From Candidatus Metalachnospira gallinarum (lineage in GTDB: Bacteria > Bacillota > Clostridia > Lachnospirales > Anaerotignaceae), in assembly GCA_904378045.1 (NCBI GenBank), contig CAJFHC010000008.1, positions 1 to 64,000 of the forward strand: DNA of 64,000 bases, in the 5' to 3' direction. Each line of letters begins with the position of its first letter. The stretch's first letter is position 1. Shown piece by piece: positions 8,096 to 17,190 of this stretch. The notes below the pieces were generated by a model. The model did no database searches. It saw nothing but the letters and a program-made list of their open reading frames with translations, and was not told the DNA's origin. The translations under genes were made by a program, and so were the position numbers.

Positions 8096-8921
8096 AGGTT
8101 ATGGATTCGATTATAACGTCGTCGGCGGGCTTATCGTTCTCGTCAACGGCCACCATCGCTATAGCGTCCACAACGTCCATTCCCTCGAACACCTGTCCGA
8201 AAACCGTATGGACATAATCAAGATGGGGCGTGCCGCCTCTTTCGTTGTAAATCTCTCGCGCCTCGTCGGAATATTTTATCTTTACAAGTGTTCCCGACTG
8301 GCTGTTATAGAGCACCGTAGAGTCGCCAAACTCGTCTATCAGGCTGTCGACATAGTCCCAGTAGCCGTCTTGAAGATTTGTAGTTTGAACGATAAAAAAC
8401 TGGCTTCCATTAGTATTAGGGCCGGAGTTTGCCATAGAAAGCGCTCCCCTGAAATTATAAAGGTTCGGTGAAAACTCATCCTCAAACGGATTGCCATATA
8501 TGCTTTCTCCGCCAGAACCTGTACCGGTAGGATCCCCCGCCTGAATCATAAAGTCGTTTATTACTCTGTGGAAAGTTATTCCGTCATAATATCCTTCCTT
8601 AGCGAGAGTCTTAAAATTTTCTACAGCCTTAGGAGCTTCTTCAGGGAAAAATTTAACCTTTATATCTCCCATACTCGTATGAATAACGGCTATTTCTTCT
8701 CCCGCTTCCGGAGGATCGAGCTGCGGAAACGCGTCGCCTTCGGACGAAAGGTTTTCAATATATTCCTGATATGCCTTCTGCTCATCCGTAACTTCCGTAT
8801 CCGTCTGTTCTTCCGAGCATTCCGTGTTCTCAGTGGTCTCCCCCGATGAAGAGCAGCCGGCAAGCGCCATCACCGCGCAGAACGACAATACGGCCGCTGT
8901 CTTAAGTATATTCATCTTCAT
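8076..8921 (-). CDS. Cyclophilin-type peptidyl-prolyl isomerase, lipoprotein
   Basis: The 281-residue protein begins with a lipoprotein signal ([20 protein letters not shown] then AGC, the lipobox Cys at about 23) and an acidic Ser/Thr/Glu-rich linker. The cyclophilin domain (about 75-280) has [41 protein letters not shown] and [14 protein letters not shown], all catalytic-core marks. It should act outside the membrane, helping secreted proteins fold. An unusual ~30-residue insert with [20 protein letters not shown] sits late in the domain. The decayed stalk-domain gene follows with a 20-bp overlap. Confidence 0.93.
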   Translation of the reverse strand: MKMNILKTAAVLSFCAVMALAGCSSSGETTENTECSEEQTDTEVTDEQKAYQEYIENLSSEGDAFPQLDPPEAGEEIAVIHTSMGDIKVKFFPEEAPKAVENFKTLAKEGYYDGITFHRVINDFMIQAGDPTGTGSGGESIYGNPFEDEFSPNLYNFRGALSMANSGPNTNGSQFFIVQTTNLQDGYWDYVDSLIDEFGDSTVLYNSQSGTLVKIKYSDEAREIYNERGGTPHLDYVHTVFGQVFEGMDVVDAIAMVAVDENDKPADDVIIESITFENYEG

Positions 8922-8937
8922 TTTTCATCATCCTTTC

Positions 8938-10008
8938 TCATTCAACGGACATTCCCGCGGCTTTGTCGATCTCCTTTATTATGAGGTCAACGCCGTTGGA
9001 TACGCCGTTTTTCTCCATGGCATGGATATATGATTCTCTGTTTTTGTAAAGGTCTCGTATCTCTATTTCTATTTTTTCTATCTCATCCTCGTTCAGGACT
9101 TTCGCAAATCCCTGTTTCTCAAAAGACTGAGCGTTAAGTATCTGGTCTCCTCTGCTCGCCTTCGCAGAAAGCGGTATGAGCAGACACGGCTTTCTGAGCG
9201 CAAGAAATTCTGAAATTGAGTTGCTTCCCGCTCTGGATATGATGACGTCCGCTGCGGCGAAAATATCCTTCAGATCCTCGTTGACATACTCGAACTGCTT
9301 ATATCCCTCAAGATTTTCAAGGCTTTTATCAAGATTGCCCTTTCCGCAGAGGTGTACTATCTGAAAATCCTTCAAAAGCGAAGGCAAAGCCGCTCTCAGG
9401 GCGTTGTTTATCTTAACCGCTCCAAGGCTGCCGCCCATGGAAAGTATGACGGGCTTTTCCGTATTAAAACCGCACAGCTCAAGTCCCCTTTCACGGCTGC
9501 TGTCAAAAAGCTCTCTTCTTATGGGCGAGCCCGTATATACGCCCTTTCCGTCCTTTATGAGCTTTACCGTTTCCGGAAATGTCGTGCAGACTGTCTTAGC
9601 GTACGGAATGGCTATTTTGTTGGCAAGTCCCGGCGTCATATCCGACTCATGCGCTACAACGGGTATACCCAGCCGTCCGGCGGCGATAACGACTGGAACG
9701 GCGACAAAACCTCCCTTTGAAAAAACAACGTCGGGCTTTATTTTTTTAAGCGCCTTTTTTGCGTCCGAAATCCCTCCAAGCACCCTGAACGCGTCCTTTA
9801 CGTTCTCCATGGAAAGATATCTTCTCAGCTTGCCGCTTCTTATGGGATAATAGGGTATCCCTTCTCTTTCGATAAGCTCGTGCTCTATTCCCTTTTCCGT
9901 GCCTATATAGCTTATGTCCCAGCCTTCTTCTTTAAGCTTTGGCATAAGCGCGATATTAGGTGTGACATGTCCGGCGGTTCCTCCTCCGGTCAAAACTATC
10001 TTTTTCAC
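8938..10008 (-). CDS. murG: Undecaprenyl-PP-MurNAc-pentapeptide GlcNAc transferase
   Basis: MurG turns lipid I into lipid II by adding GlcNAc on the inner face of the membrane. The 356 residues match the family length. Marks are the N-terminal [16 protein letters not shown] loop, [40 protein letters not shown] and [20 protein letters not shown]. The start is GTG with GAGAGGA upstream. It is separated from other mur genes and lies just upstream of the cyclophilin lipoprotein gene, with a 16-bp gap, so the two may be co-transcribed. Confidence 0.97.
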   Translation of the reverse strand: MKKIVLTGGGTAGHVTPNIALMPKLKEEGWDISYIGTEKGIEHELIEREGIPYYPIRSGKLRRYLSMENVKDAFRVLGGISDAKKALKKIKPDVVFSKGGFVAVPVVIAAGRLGIPVVAHESDMTPGLANKIAIPYAKTVCTTFPETVKLIKDGKGVYTGSPIRRELFDSSRERGLELCGFNTEKPVILSMGGSLGAVKINNALRAALPSLLKDFQIVHLCGKGNLDKSLENLEGYKQFEYVNEDLKDIFAAADVIISRAGSNSISEFLALRKPCLLIPLSAKASRGDQILNAQSFEKQGFAKVLNEDEIEKIEIEIRDLYKNRESYIHAMEKNGVSNGVDLIIKEIDKAAGMSVE

Positions 10009-10149
10009 TTTTATCCTCTCCGATCCTATAGTTCAGATATAGATAATAATACCAGAAATCAGTCTGTCCTTCCACAAAAATAAATAAATTTTAAGTAAAT
10101 CGTCAAAATCCAAGCCCTGCGGCATATAGATTAAAAAAGGAGTGATGCT

Positions 10150-10635
10150 ATGCTTACATACAACAACGGAGATAATAACCCGGAGGCTCTGCCTACGGAT
10201 CGGAAAAGTCCGATACTTGACATGCTGACCGACGCTTTGGACGATGAATACAGTGATTACACGAAGTATATGGAACTGTCCGAAAAAATAGACGACACCA
10301 GGGACTCCGGCACCGTGAGGTCCATGGCCTATGACGAGTATAAACACCGCCGTCTTTTTGAGGAAATATACAAGGCTCTCACAGGGTCGGCGCCCGCCGA
10401 AAAAAATATGTCTGAAGAGACGTCCGGCGCCGGCCAGTCTCAAAGTCTTAGGGATAGGCTTACGGAAAGTCTGTTTGAAGAGCTGGACTCCGTGGAATTT
10501 TACCGCGATATTATGTCAAACGTGGAGACTCCTTCGGTCAGGGAAATTTTGTTTGAGATAATAACCGACGAGCAGTCCCACGCCCAGATAATCAACTATC
10601 TTTTATTCAAATACTGCCTCGAAAAACAACAGTAA
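10150..10635 (+). CDS. Ferritin-like diiron protein
   Basis: The 161-residue protein shows the four-helix ferritin-like pattern with two E...ExxH pairs: DDEYSDYTKY with DEYKHRRLFEEIY, and FEELDSVEFYRD with TDEQSHAQIINYL. These are the ligands expected for a rubrerythrin-type diiron centre. No rubredoxin domain is attached. Proteins of this kind serve in peroxide or oxygen defence or in iron handling in anaerobes. An AAGGAG site precedes the ATG. It stands alone, convergent with the histidine kinase gene. The precise activity is unknown. Confidence 0.8.
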   Translation: MLTYNNGDNNPEALPTDRKSPILDMLTDALDDEYSDYTKYMELSEKIDDTRDSGTVRSMAYDEYKHRRLFEEIYKALTGSAPAEKNMSEETSGAGQSQSLRDRLTESLFEELDSVEFYRDIMSNVETPSVREILFEIITDEQSHAQIINYLLFKYCLEKQQ

Positions 10636-10642
10636 AATTTTA

Positions 10643-10661
10643 GGCACGGCTCAGCCGTGCC
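10643..10661. terminator. Perfect hairpin between convergent genes
   Basis: GGCACGGC-TCA-GCCGTGCC is a perfect 8-bp stem placed 7 bp after the ferritin-like gene and 5 bp before the end of the kinase gene. It can end transcripts from both sides, although the flanking T runs are short. Confidence 0.65.
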
Positions 10662-10666
10662 CTCAT

Positions 10667-11323
10667 TTATACGCCGCTTTTAAGCCCAAGTTCCACGGTT
10701 ACCTTTGTTCCCTTCGGCCTGTTTTTTTCTATTTTAAGCCTGCCGCCGTTTTGCTCCGCTATCCTTCTGCACATAAAAAGACCGACTCCGCTTCCGCCCT
10801 TTTTTGTCGTATAAAAAAGATCGGATACCCTTGCCAGCTCCGTGTCCGATATGCCGCATCCGGTATCGGATATTTTTATGACCGCTTTGCCCCGTCTGAC
10901 CCTTATTTCCGCATTTATCTCGTCGCCTTCCTTGGTCGCCTCAACGGCGTTTTTTATAAGATTCTCAAAAAGGCTTTCCAGCAGCTTCCCTTCGCATCGC
11001 ACAGGCACGGTTTCCCTGTCGGTTTTAAAGCCAAAATTTCTTTTTCCCGCTACACTATATTTTCTTAAAACCATTTTCATAATTTTAACAGCGTCAGACC
11101 CGCCTCTTACCGTTTCACTTTTTATGTAATCCATATTTTCGCTTATAAGTTTGTTTATATTATCTATACACTCATAAATAGTCATAAAACTTTTTTTATT
11201 TTCTCCGTTATAATCCGGCTCGATAAGCTGGACATTGGCCTTGAGCACCGCAAGAGGATTTTTTATTTCGTGCGCAAAAAATGCCGCTCTTTCCCTTTGG
11301 TTCTCATCCGTTATCTTTTCCAT
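10667..11323 (-). CDS. Soluble sensor histidine kinase core
   Basis: At 218 residues this is only a kinase core. The dimerisation/phosphoacceptor helix carries FFAHEIKNPLAVLKANVQLI (His near 17), and the HATPase part has ENLIKNAVEATKEGD (N box), ISDTGCGISD (G1) and GGSGVGLFMCRRIAEQNGG (G2). There is no membrane segment, PAS or other input domain and no response regulator next to it, so it is an orphan kinase that must receive its signal from another protein. Domain make-up resembles the Spo0B/KinA-core type sensors involved in sporulation or nitrogen control, but the role is not readable. Confidence 0.85.
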   Translation of the reverse strand: MEKITDENQRERAAFFAHEIKNPLAVLKANVQLIEPDYNGENKKSFMTIYECIDNINKLISENMDYIKSETVRGGSDAVKIMKMVLRKYSVAGKRNFGFKTDRETVPVRCEGKLLESLFENLIKNAVEATKEGDEINAEIRVRRGKAVIKISDTGCGISDTELARVSDLFYTTKKGGSGVGLFMCRRIAEQNGGRLKIEKNRPKGTKVTVELGLKSGV

Positions 11324-11500
11324 ATTTACTCCTCCCTATAATTTCCATTTATATATTATTTTATTGTTTTATATCGTTTCGGACAATATATTTTTGTCCT
11401 CAAAATTCCCTTTGATGCGACAGGTTTAGACGCCTGAGCGACAAATTTTGATATGCTTGGCGATATGAAAACTCTGATATGGGCAAATATAAGCAAATTA

Positions 11501-11530
11501 TTGTTTACCGGGGCTTAATTGTGATATACT
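11501..11530 (+). promoter_or_regulatory. Predicted promoter of the HIT gene
   Basis: TTGTTT (11501-11506) and TATACT (11525-11530) are 18 bp apart. The -10 region reads AATTGTGATATACTT, identical over 15 bases to the -10 region of the CDF transporter gene at 33 kb, and includes a TGTGA extension. Confidence 0.6.
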
Positions 11531-11580
11531 TATATTCAATAAATACGCGCGTAAAACGCAAAAAGAAAGGACTGATATAA

Positions 11581-11988
11581 ATGGATAATTGTATTTTCTG
11601 TAAAATAATAGGCGGAGAGATACCTTCCGCAACCATCTATGAAGACGATAAATTTAAGGTCGTTCTTGACAGGTTCCCCGGAAACATAGGCCACGTTCTC
11701 ATTCTTCCTAAAACACATTACGCCGACATTTTTGAGATAGACGAAGACACGGCTTCCGAGCTCTTCAGGCTTGCCGTTAAGGTCGCGAAAAATATGAAAG
11801 CCGTTCTTGGCTTTGAGGCTATGAATGTTGTTCAGAATAACGGCTCCCTTGCCGGACAGACTATCCATCATTTCCATCTTCATCTTATCCCCAGATATCC
11901 GGACGACAAGGTTAATATCAAATGGGAGCAGCTTGATCTTACCGATGAGCAGATCGAGGATGTAAGGGCAAAACTTGAAATGAAATAA
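11581..11988 (+). CDS. HIT-family nucleotide hydrolase
   Basis: The 135-residue protein is a histidine triad hydrolase. It begins NCIFCKIIGGEIPSATIYED with the paired Cys of the zinc-binding HIT subgroup and ends with QTIHHFHLHLIPRY, where the H-x-H-x-H triad sits (catalytic His near 100). Bacterial members of this type (Hit/HinT-like) hydrolyse nucleoside phosphoramidates or dinucleotides. An AAAGGA ribosome site precedes the ATG. It is a single-gene unit with its own promoter and terminator. Confidence 0.93.
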   Translation: MDNCIFCKIIGGEIPSATIYEDDKFKVVLDRFPGNIGHVLILPKTHYADIFEIDEDTASELFRLAVKVAKNMKAVLGFEAMNVVQNNGSLAGQTIHHFHLHLIPRYPDDKVNIKWEQLDLTDEQIEDVRAKLEMK

Positions 11989-12014
11989 AGTAAAATTTTA
12001 ATACATAAAAACAT

Positions 12015-12046
12015 AAAGCAGACGAATATTTTTCGCCTGCTTTTTT
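12015..12046 (+). terminator. Terminator of the HIT gene
   Basis: AAAGCAG(a)CGAA-TATT-TTCG(c)CTGCTTT forms a stem of about eleven pairs followed directly by a T run (12041-12046). Confidence 0.8.
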
Positions 12047-12083
12047 ACTGTCGATCACATTTTTCTTATTCTTAAAACAAATT

Positions 12084-12115
12084 ATATGACTATATACACA
12101 AATTTAGTCATATCC
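12084..12115. repeat. AT-rich inverted repeat in the gap after the PfkB gene
   Basis: ATATGACTA and TAGTCATAT, 9-bp arms with an AT-rich loop, lie in the 12047-12160 gap. There is no T run on either side, so it is a weak terminator candidate for the PfkB gene at best. Confidence 0.4.
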
Positions 12116-12160
12116 ATTTTAAACCAATTTAATTTTGTGTGACTACTTTATATAATTTAG

Positions 12161-13036
12161 TTATTTATTGATTCTTGCGCCCTCTGTCTGCACAACGAGA
12201 GACGATATCCTGTTTGCTTCTCTAAGAGACTCAGAAATACTTTTTCCAAGCTCTCTCTGAGCTATATATGCTCCTATGTGAGAATCTCCCGCACCAATGG
12301 TGTCAACGACCTCGGCCTTAAAAGCCGGCTCCTCGTACCATATTTTATCTTCAAAGCACAAACAACAGCTTCCCTTATCTCCGTTTGTTATTATAACCGA
12401 ATTATTAGTTTTGGTCATAAGCCTTTCCGCCGCTTCTTTAAGAGTTTTCGCGCCGGAAAATGACATGGCTTCGATGGCGTTAACGTGCAATATCGGCCGG
12501 AGAGAAAATATCCTTTCCATCTTATCTTTCTGTATCTCGTTTATCCTCGGCCCGGGAGCGAAATAAAACGGTATTCCGCTTCTTTCAAGGAAATCTATAA
12601 CTAAATCCCCTGTGTTTTCTTCTATCTCAAGCCCGCATATATAGGCGCAGGAAAACTCCTCGCTGTTCAATCCTTCATACCATTCGGGTTTATATCTGTA
12701 CTCAGCGCCGTGATCGCATATAAACGTCCTTTCGCCGTCGTCCTCAACAAGGCAGTAGCAGCAGCCGTTAGGCTCGTCGGCGTTGAGCTCAGCCCTGTTT
12801 ACGTTCAGCTTTTTAAGCTCGTTTCTTATGTAATCGGCATATATTCCCGTTCCCTCCGGAGAATACAAAACGTATGGAACGCCAAAGTAGTCTATTGCCT
12901 GAGACACGTTGAACGCGCATCCGCCAAGCGACATCTTCTGACCCCTTACATTGACGTCTCCCCCGGTGGTTGGCAGTTTATTCAGCCTTATTATTATATC
13001 CGCTACCGTTGAACCTATTACAAGAACCTTTTTCAT
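12161..13036 (-). CDS. PfkB-family sugar or nucleoside kinase
   Basis: The 291-residue protein is a ribokinase-like kinase. The N-terminal IIIRLNKLPTTGGDVNV and SLGGCAFNVSQAI form the substrate-side GG motif, and the C-terminal VVDTIGAGDSHIGAYIAQRE holds the anion hole and the catalytic Asp. Members phosphorylate ribose, fructose derivatives, nucleosides or pseudouridine; the substrate cannot be told here. The usual Phe after GAGDS is His, a small departure. A GGGGG-type ribosome site precedes the ATG. It has no obvious operon partner. Confidence 0.85.
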   Translation of the reverse strand: MKKVLVIGSTVADIIIRLNKLPTTGGDVNVRGQKMSLGGCAFNVSQAIDYFGVPYVLYSPEGTGIYADYIRNELKKLNVNRAELNADEPNGCCYCLVEDDGERTFICDHGAEYRYKPEWYEGLNSEEFSCAYICGLEIEENTGDLVIDFLERSGIPFYFAPGPRINEIQKDKMERIFSLRPILHVNAIEAMSFSGAKTLKEAAERLMTKTNNSVIITNGDKGSCCLCFEDKIWYEEPAFKAEVVDTIGAGDSHIGAYIAQRELGKSISESLREANRISSLVVQTEGARINK

Positions 13037-13170
13037 AATTACCCCCGCGATAAACTAAAATTTAATTATTCTTCGCATAAACGAATACACGCCGGCACTT
13101 TCCGAAGTATACTCCTTTCCGCGATCCAATGAATTTTTAAATTATAAAAGCTCCCTCCAAAAATTATAAA

Positions 13171-13193
13171 AGCCCCTCCCAAATGGAAGGGGC
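13171..13193 (-). terminator. Terminator of the acd-etfB-etfA operon
   Basis: On the minus strand AGCCCCTTCC-ATT-GGGAGGGGCT forms a strong hairpin followed by TTTTATAATTTTT. It lies 10 bp beyond the etfA stop codon. A related GGAGGGAGC stretch follows. Confidence 0.75.
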
Positions 13194-13203
13194 TGAAATG
13201 TTT

Positions 13204-14226
13204 TTACTGAGCGGCTTTTTCAGCTTTACGTTTTGCGATTGCTTCCGTTAATCTGGGAACAATAGCCTTAACGTCGCCAACGATGCCAAGGTCAGCAACA
13301 TCGAATATAGGAGCTGTATCGTTTGTGTTGATAGCAACTATATACTCTGAGCTTTCCATACCGGCAACGTGCTGAATAGCTCCTGAAATACCGCAGGCAA
13401 CATAGAGGTCAGGACGTACTGTCTTACCTGTCTGTCCAACCTGACGATCCTTCTCGATCCATCCTGCGTCAACGTTTGCTCTTGATGAAGAAACTTCTCC
13501 GCCAAGTACATCGGCAAGTTTCTGGAGTTCTCCAAAGAACTCGGGAGTTCCGATACCACGTCCGCCTGATACAAGAACCTTAGCCTCTGTGATATCAACT
13601 TTCTTCTTGTCCTCTTTAACGATTTCTTTGATCGTTACGTTCATATCAGCGGGTGTAAAGTCAACTTTAAAGTCAACGATCTCGCCTGTTCTTGCATCGT
13701 CTCTTGCGAGAGCTTTCATAACGCCGGGACGTACAGTAGCCATCTGAGGTCTGTGGTCTTTGCAGACGATAGTAGCCATAATGTTTCCGCCAAATGCGGG
13801 ACGTGTCATAAGAAGCAGTTTTGTATCGGGCATTGTGTCGATTGTTCCGATATCAAGCTTCGTGCAGTCTGCCGTAAGTCCTGTATGTACCCTTGCTGAT
13901 ACACGGGGAGCGAGGTCACGTCCGATTGATGTTGCTCCGTAGAGTACGATCTCGGGATCTGAAGCCTTGATAACTTCATATAATGCCTTTGCGTAGGGCT
14001 CCGTTACATACTCTGCAAGGATGGGATCATCAACAACGATAACCTTGTCAGCGCCATGTTTGATAAGAACGTCGGCCTTATCTTTAATGTTGCTTCCTAA
14101 TAATACGGCAACGACATTCTGGCCAAGGTCTGCGGCAAGCTCTGTAGCTTTGCCAATAAGCTCTATACTAACCTTCTGGATATTTCCGTCTCTCTGTTCT
14201 GCTAATACGTATACATCTTTACTCAT
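13204..14226 (-). CDS. etfA: Electron transfer flavoprotein alpha subunit
   Basis: EtfA binds FAD and, with EtfB, passes electrons to or from acyl-CoA dehydrogenase. The 340-residue protein has the N-terminal nucleotide-fold half (to about 190) and the C-terminal FAD domain with LVSGGRGIGTPEFFGELQKL, SSRANVDAGWIEKDRQVGQTGKTVRPDLYVACGISGAIQH (quoted in parts: RANVDAGW and GQTGKTVRPDLY are the family marks) and VAINTNDTAPIFDVAD. It is third in the acd-etfB-etfA operon. In Clostridia such pairs can be electron-bifurcating. Confidence 0.97.
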   Translation of the reverse strand: MSKDVYVLAEQRDGNIQKVSIELIGKATELAADLGQNVVAVLLGSNIKDKADVLIKHGADKVIVVDDPILAEYVTEPYAKALYEVIKASDPEIVLYGATSIGRDLAPRVSARVHTGLTADCTKLDIGTIDTMPDTKLLLMTRPAFGGNIMATIVCKDHRPQMATVRPGVMKALARDDARTGEIVDFKVDFTPADMNVTIKEIVKEDKKKVDITEAKVLVSGGRGIGTPEFFGELQKLADVLGGEVSSSRANVDAGWIEKDRQVGQTGKTVRPDLYVACGISGAIQHVAGMESSEYIVAINTNDTAPIFDVADLGIVGDVKAIVPRLTEAIAKRKAEKAAQ

Positions 14227-14275
14227 TAGCCTACCATTCCTTTCTGCTTATTATAGTTAATCAAGTCAGCTTCTC

Positions 14276-15070
14276 TTAGATAATGTGTCTTTCTTCTAAC
14301 TTAGCTACGATAGTTTCAACAGCCTCTTCGGGTGAAAGGTCTTTGTAGTAAAGTCCTTTGCCTTTAGCCTGTTTTGTGAATGACTGTTTTACGTTTGTAG
14401 GTGATCCCTTAAGACCGATATTAGCCATATCTACTGTATCCTTAAGTTCCTCAAGCGTCCAAACTTTAACTTCTTTTTCTCTGTAAGCGTCGAAGATGCC
14501 ATGTACTGTCATATATCTGGGAGTTGCTAACTCTGATAATGCTGTAATAAGGCAAGGCGTCTTGATCTCAATAACGTGATATCTGTCTTCAAACTGTCTC
14601 TTAACAACAAGTTTGTCCTCGCTGGCCTCTAAGATCTCCTCAGCATATGAAACCTGGGGGATTCCAAGGTGCTCTGCTATCTGGGGACCAACCTGAGCTG
14701 TGTCTCCGTCGATAGCCTGACGGCCTGTGATGATAACATCAAAGTCCAGCTTCTTTAAAGCAGCGGCGATTGTTGAAGATGTAGCCCATGTGTCGGCTCC
14801 ACCGAAGGCTCTGTCAGTTACAAGTATAGCGTCGTCGCATCCCATAGCAAGCGCTTCTCTTAAAGCTGCGTCTGCCTGAGGGGGTCCCATAGAAATAACT
14901 GTAACAGTTCCGCCAACCTTCTCTTTTAACTGTAAAGCGGCCTCAATACCTGCTTTATCGTCGGGATTTATAATACTGGGAACACCATCTCTGATAAGTG
15001 TATTTGTTTTAGGATCAAGCTTAACTTCTGTGGTATCAGGTACCTGTTTTGCACAAACAACTATTTTCAT
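14276..15070 (-). CDS. etfB: Electron transfer flavoprotein beta subunit
   Basis: The 264-residue subunit starts IVVCAKQVPDTTEVKLDP, carries ISMGPPQADAALREALAMGCDDAILV and the DGDTAQVGPQIAEHLGIPQVSY segment (parts DGDTAQVGPQ and AEHLGIP are typical), and ends in LKGSPTNVKQSFTKQ, where the second flavin or AMP is bound. GGAAGGAG precedes the ATG. It lies 49 bp upstream of etfA and 57 bp downstream of the acyl-CoA dehydrogenase gene, so the three form one unit. Confidence 0.97.
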   Translation of the reverse strand: MKIVVCAKQVPDTTEVKLDPKTNTLIRDGVPSIINPDDKAGIEAALQLKEKVGGTVTVISMGPPQADAALREALAMGCDDAILVTDRAFGGADTWATSSTIAAALKKLDFDVIITGRQAIDGDTAQVGPQIAEHLGIPQVSYAEEILEASEDKLVVKRQFEDRYHVIEIKTPCLITALSELATPRYMTVHGIFDAYREKEVKVWTLEELKDTVDMANIGLKGSPTNVKQSFTKQAKGKGLYYKDLSPEEAVETIVAKLEERHII

Positions 15071-15127
15071 TGTCTTACTCCTTCCGCATATTTATATTCA
15101 AACTTCATAAGAATTCATATCGCGAGA

Positions 15128-16273
15128 TTATTTACCAACCTTTAAGTGGCCTGCGATAACCATCTTCTGAATTTCGCTTGTGCCCTCATAGATCTCAACG
15201 ATCTTGGCATCACGCATCATTCTTTCAACATGGTACTCTCTCATGTATCCGTATCCGCCGAAGAGCTGTACGCATCTTCTTGTTATATCGGATCCAACCG
15301 TAGCGCCGTAGTATTTACCCATACAAGCGTACAGTCCGAAAGGAAGGCCGGCATCTTTTGTGCAGGCAGCTCTGTAGATAATGAGCTGAGCGGAGTCAAC
15401 TCTTGTCTTCATATCAGCGATCTCAAACTGTGTATTCTGGAATGAGCCGATGGTCTTTCCAAACTGTTTTCTCTGGCTTACGTATTTAAGAGTCTCTTCA
15501 AGAGCGCCCTCTGCGATACCAAGTCCTACAGCGCCTACACCGATACGTCCGATATCAAGAGTCTGCATGATCATCTTGAATCCGTCGCCCTCTTTACCGA
15601 TAAGGTTTTCCTTGGGAACGATGCAGTTATCGAAGATAAGGTCAGCCGTAGCCGAAGCGCGGATACCCATTTTCTTCTCATGCTTACCAATTGTGAATCC
15701 GGGAGCGTCAGCGGGGATAACGAGGATTGACATACCCTTGTTGCCCTTTGACTTATCCGTCATAACAACCGTTGTGTAGTATTTAGCTTCGCCGGCGTTT
15801 GTGATGAAGCATTTTCTTCCGTTTACTACATAGTGGTCTCCGTCAAGGTATGCTTTTGTCTGCTGTGCAGCTGAGTCGGAACCTGCGCCGGGCTCTGTAA
15901 GTCCCATAGCTCCGATAGCTTTACCGGAAAGCAGCTCAGGAAGGAATCTCATCTTCTGCTCTTCAGTACCAAACTGGTAAATAGGCCAGCAGCAAAGAGA
16001 AGAATGAGCGGCTATACCTGATGTTACGGACGCGCAGTATTTGGAGATCTCTTCTATAGCCATAACATATGCGAGATAGTCTCCGCCCTGTCCGCCGTAT
16101 TTTTTAGGGTACTGGATTCCAAGAAGTCCTGTAGGGCCAAGTTTTTCCCATACTTCCTTGGGGAATCTCTCTTCTTCATCGATGTCCTGCATTATGGGTT
16201 TGATCTCGTTCTCTACGAACTCTCTTACCATTTGTCTGAATAACAGGTGTTCTTTTGATAACGTAAAATCCAT
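15128..16273 (-). CDS. Acyl-CoA dehydrogenase (short/medium-chain, butyryl-CoA dehydrogenase-like)
   Basis: The 381-residue enzyme should reduce an enoyl-CoA to the acyl-CoA, or the reverse, with EtfAB as partner. It shows MGLTEPGAGSDSAAQQTKA, FITNAGEAKYYTTVVMT, RIGVGAVGLGIAEGALEETL, and the catalytic base in IVEIYEGTSEIQKMVIAGHL near the C terminus. The start at 16273 (MDFTLSKEHLLF) follows AAAGGAGGAAG; the longer frame to 16417 is leader. No thiolase, crotonase or hydroxyacyl-CoA dehydrogenase gene is adjacent, so this is not a standard butyrate cluster. It could serve amino-acid-derived or acrylyl-type enoyl-CoA reduction. Confidence 0.95.
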   Translation of the reverse strand: MDFTLSKEHLLFRQMVREFVENEIKPIMQDIDEEERFPKEVWEKLGPTGLLGIQYPKKYGGQGGDYLAYVMAIEEISKYCASVTSGIAAHSSLCCWPIYQFGTEEQKMRFLPELLSGKAIGAMGLTEPGAGSDSAAQQTKAYLDGDHYVVNGRKCFITNAGEAKYYTTVVMTDKSKGNKGMSILVIPADAPGFTIGKHEKKMGIRASATADLIFDNCIVPKENLIGKEGDGFKMIMQTLDIGRIGVGAVGLGIAEGALEETLKYVSQRKQFGKTIGSFQNTQFEIADMKTRVDSAQLIIYRAACTKDAGLPFGLYACMGKYYGATVGSDITRRCVQLFGGYGYMREYHVERMMRDAKIVEIYEGTSEIQKMVIAGHLKVGK

Positions 16274-16443
16274 TAATACTTCCTCCTTTATTTGTAAAAA
16301 AGTAATATCACCAAACAGAGTTGATGTTATAAAACCAGCAGAACAAAATTTCCCCGACTGCGACATTGTCCTGCCTGCTTTCATCTGAGAAAATTTTAAA
16401 AATGCGCATAGAAACACATTATTAATAATCCTCTTTATATCAT

Positions 16444-16472
16444 ATATTATACTATTGTTAATTCTCTGTCAA
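16444..16472 (-). promoter_or_regulatory. Promoter of acd-etfB-etfA overlapping a candidate Rex operator
   Basis: TTGACA (16467-16472) and TAATAT (16444-16449) are 17 bp apart on the minus strand; transcription starts ~160 bases before the dehydrogenase ATG. The plus-strand sequence TTGTTAATTCTCTGTCAA (16455-16472) covers the -35 box and matches 11 of 14 fixed bases of the clostridial Rex consensus TTGTTAA-N4-TTAACAA. Rex represses reductive pathways until NADH rises. The remaining part of the 16274-16629 gap holds only the leader and an AT-rich palindrome (16498-16520). Confidence 0.55.
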
Positions 16473-16497
16473 TGTTTAAGTTATACAAATTTCTGTT

Positions 16498-16520
16498 TTT
16501 TATAAGATACTCTTATAAAA
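16498..16520. repeat. Perfect AT-rich palindrome upstream of the acd promoter
   Basis: TTTTATAAGA-TAC-TCTTATAAAA has perfect 10-bp arms. It lies between the RNA phosphodiesterase gene and the acd promoter, without a T run suited to termination, and could be a protein-binding site or a weak terminator. Confidence 0.45.
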
Positions 16521-16629
16521 TCGAACCGTGATTTTTTATGCAATAATTACATTTATCGTCAAGGATTATATTGATCTATCATCTAATATGTCATCAAATT
16601 TAAAGTTCAAATGGTTTTGCCCCAAATCC

Positions 16630-17172
16630 TTATATGAGTTTTGCTCCGTACAATTTTTTATAGGTGAGCTTGCCGTTTATTCTTTTGCTCTCCATTAAAC
16701 TTATTTCTTTAACAATCATTCCATTCATTTCCGGTTTAAACTTTTCTATAAGCAGTTTTTTGCTGTAAAAAAGCGCGGTTTCCCTCGAAATCGTTATATG
16801 AGGCGAAAAATTTGCCCTGTCTCGCTTAAATCCCTGTTTCCCGAGATTTTTTTCAAGCGTTTCATAAAGTCTGACAAGAGGCTTGCTCCTGTCCACTCCT
16901 ACCCATATAATGCACCTTTCCCCCCTGTCAAAATAACCAATACGGTCAAACGTCAGCTCAAAGGGGTGATTTGTTCCAGCGGTTTCTTCCATCGCTTCCT
17001 GTACTCCCTCAATGTCAGCGGGGTCAATTTCTCCAAGAAATTTCAGCGTAAGGTGCAGATTGTCCTTATATGTGAAATTTCCTTTTTTACAGTCTTCCTT
17101 TATCCTGTTTTGAAGATCATAAATGCTTTCCTTCGTCTCGTTATCAAACTCGACGGCTATAAATATTCTCAT
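16630..17172 (-). CDS. thpR: RNA 2',3'-cyclic phosphodiesterase (ThpR/LigT family)
   Basis: The 180-residue 2H phosphoesterase carries its two H-x-T motifs in LHLTLKFLGEI (near 42-52) and PHITISRE (near 124-131). The family opens 2',3'-cyclic phosphate ends of RNA and is linked to tRNA end processing. The N-terminal RIFIAVEFDNETKESIYDLQ is typical. AAAAGGGAGAG precedes the ATG. It follows transketolase but a terminator stands between them, so it is probably expressed separately. Confidence 0.93.
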   Translation of the reverse strand: MRIFIAVEFDNETKESIYDLQNRIKEDCKKGNFTYKDNLHLTLKFLGEIDPADIEGVQEAMEETAGTNHPFELTFDRIGYFDRGERCIIWVGVDRSKPLVRLYETLEKNLGKQGFKRDRANFSPHITISRETALFYSKKLLIEKFKPEMNGMIVKEISLMESKRINGKLTYKKLYGAKLI

Positions 17173-17190
17173 AAACGCTCTCCCTTTTAC

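Noticed and set aside
10667-11323. Two-component system.
   Set aside because: The histidine kinase has no response regulator next to it and no sensor domain; it is an orphan.
13204-16273. Butyrate production cluster.
   Set aside because: Only the acyl-CoA dehydrogenase and Etf genes are present; thiolase, crotonase and 3-hydroxybutyryl-CoA dehydrogenase are missing on both sides.
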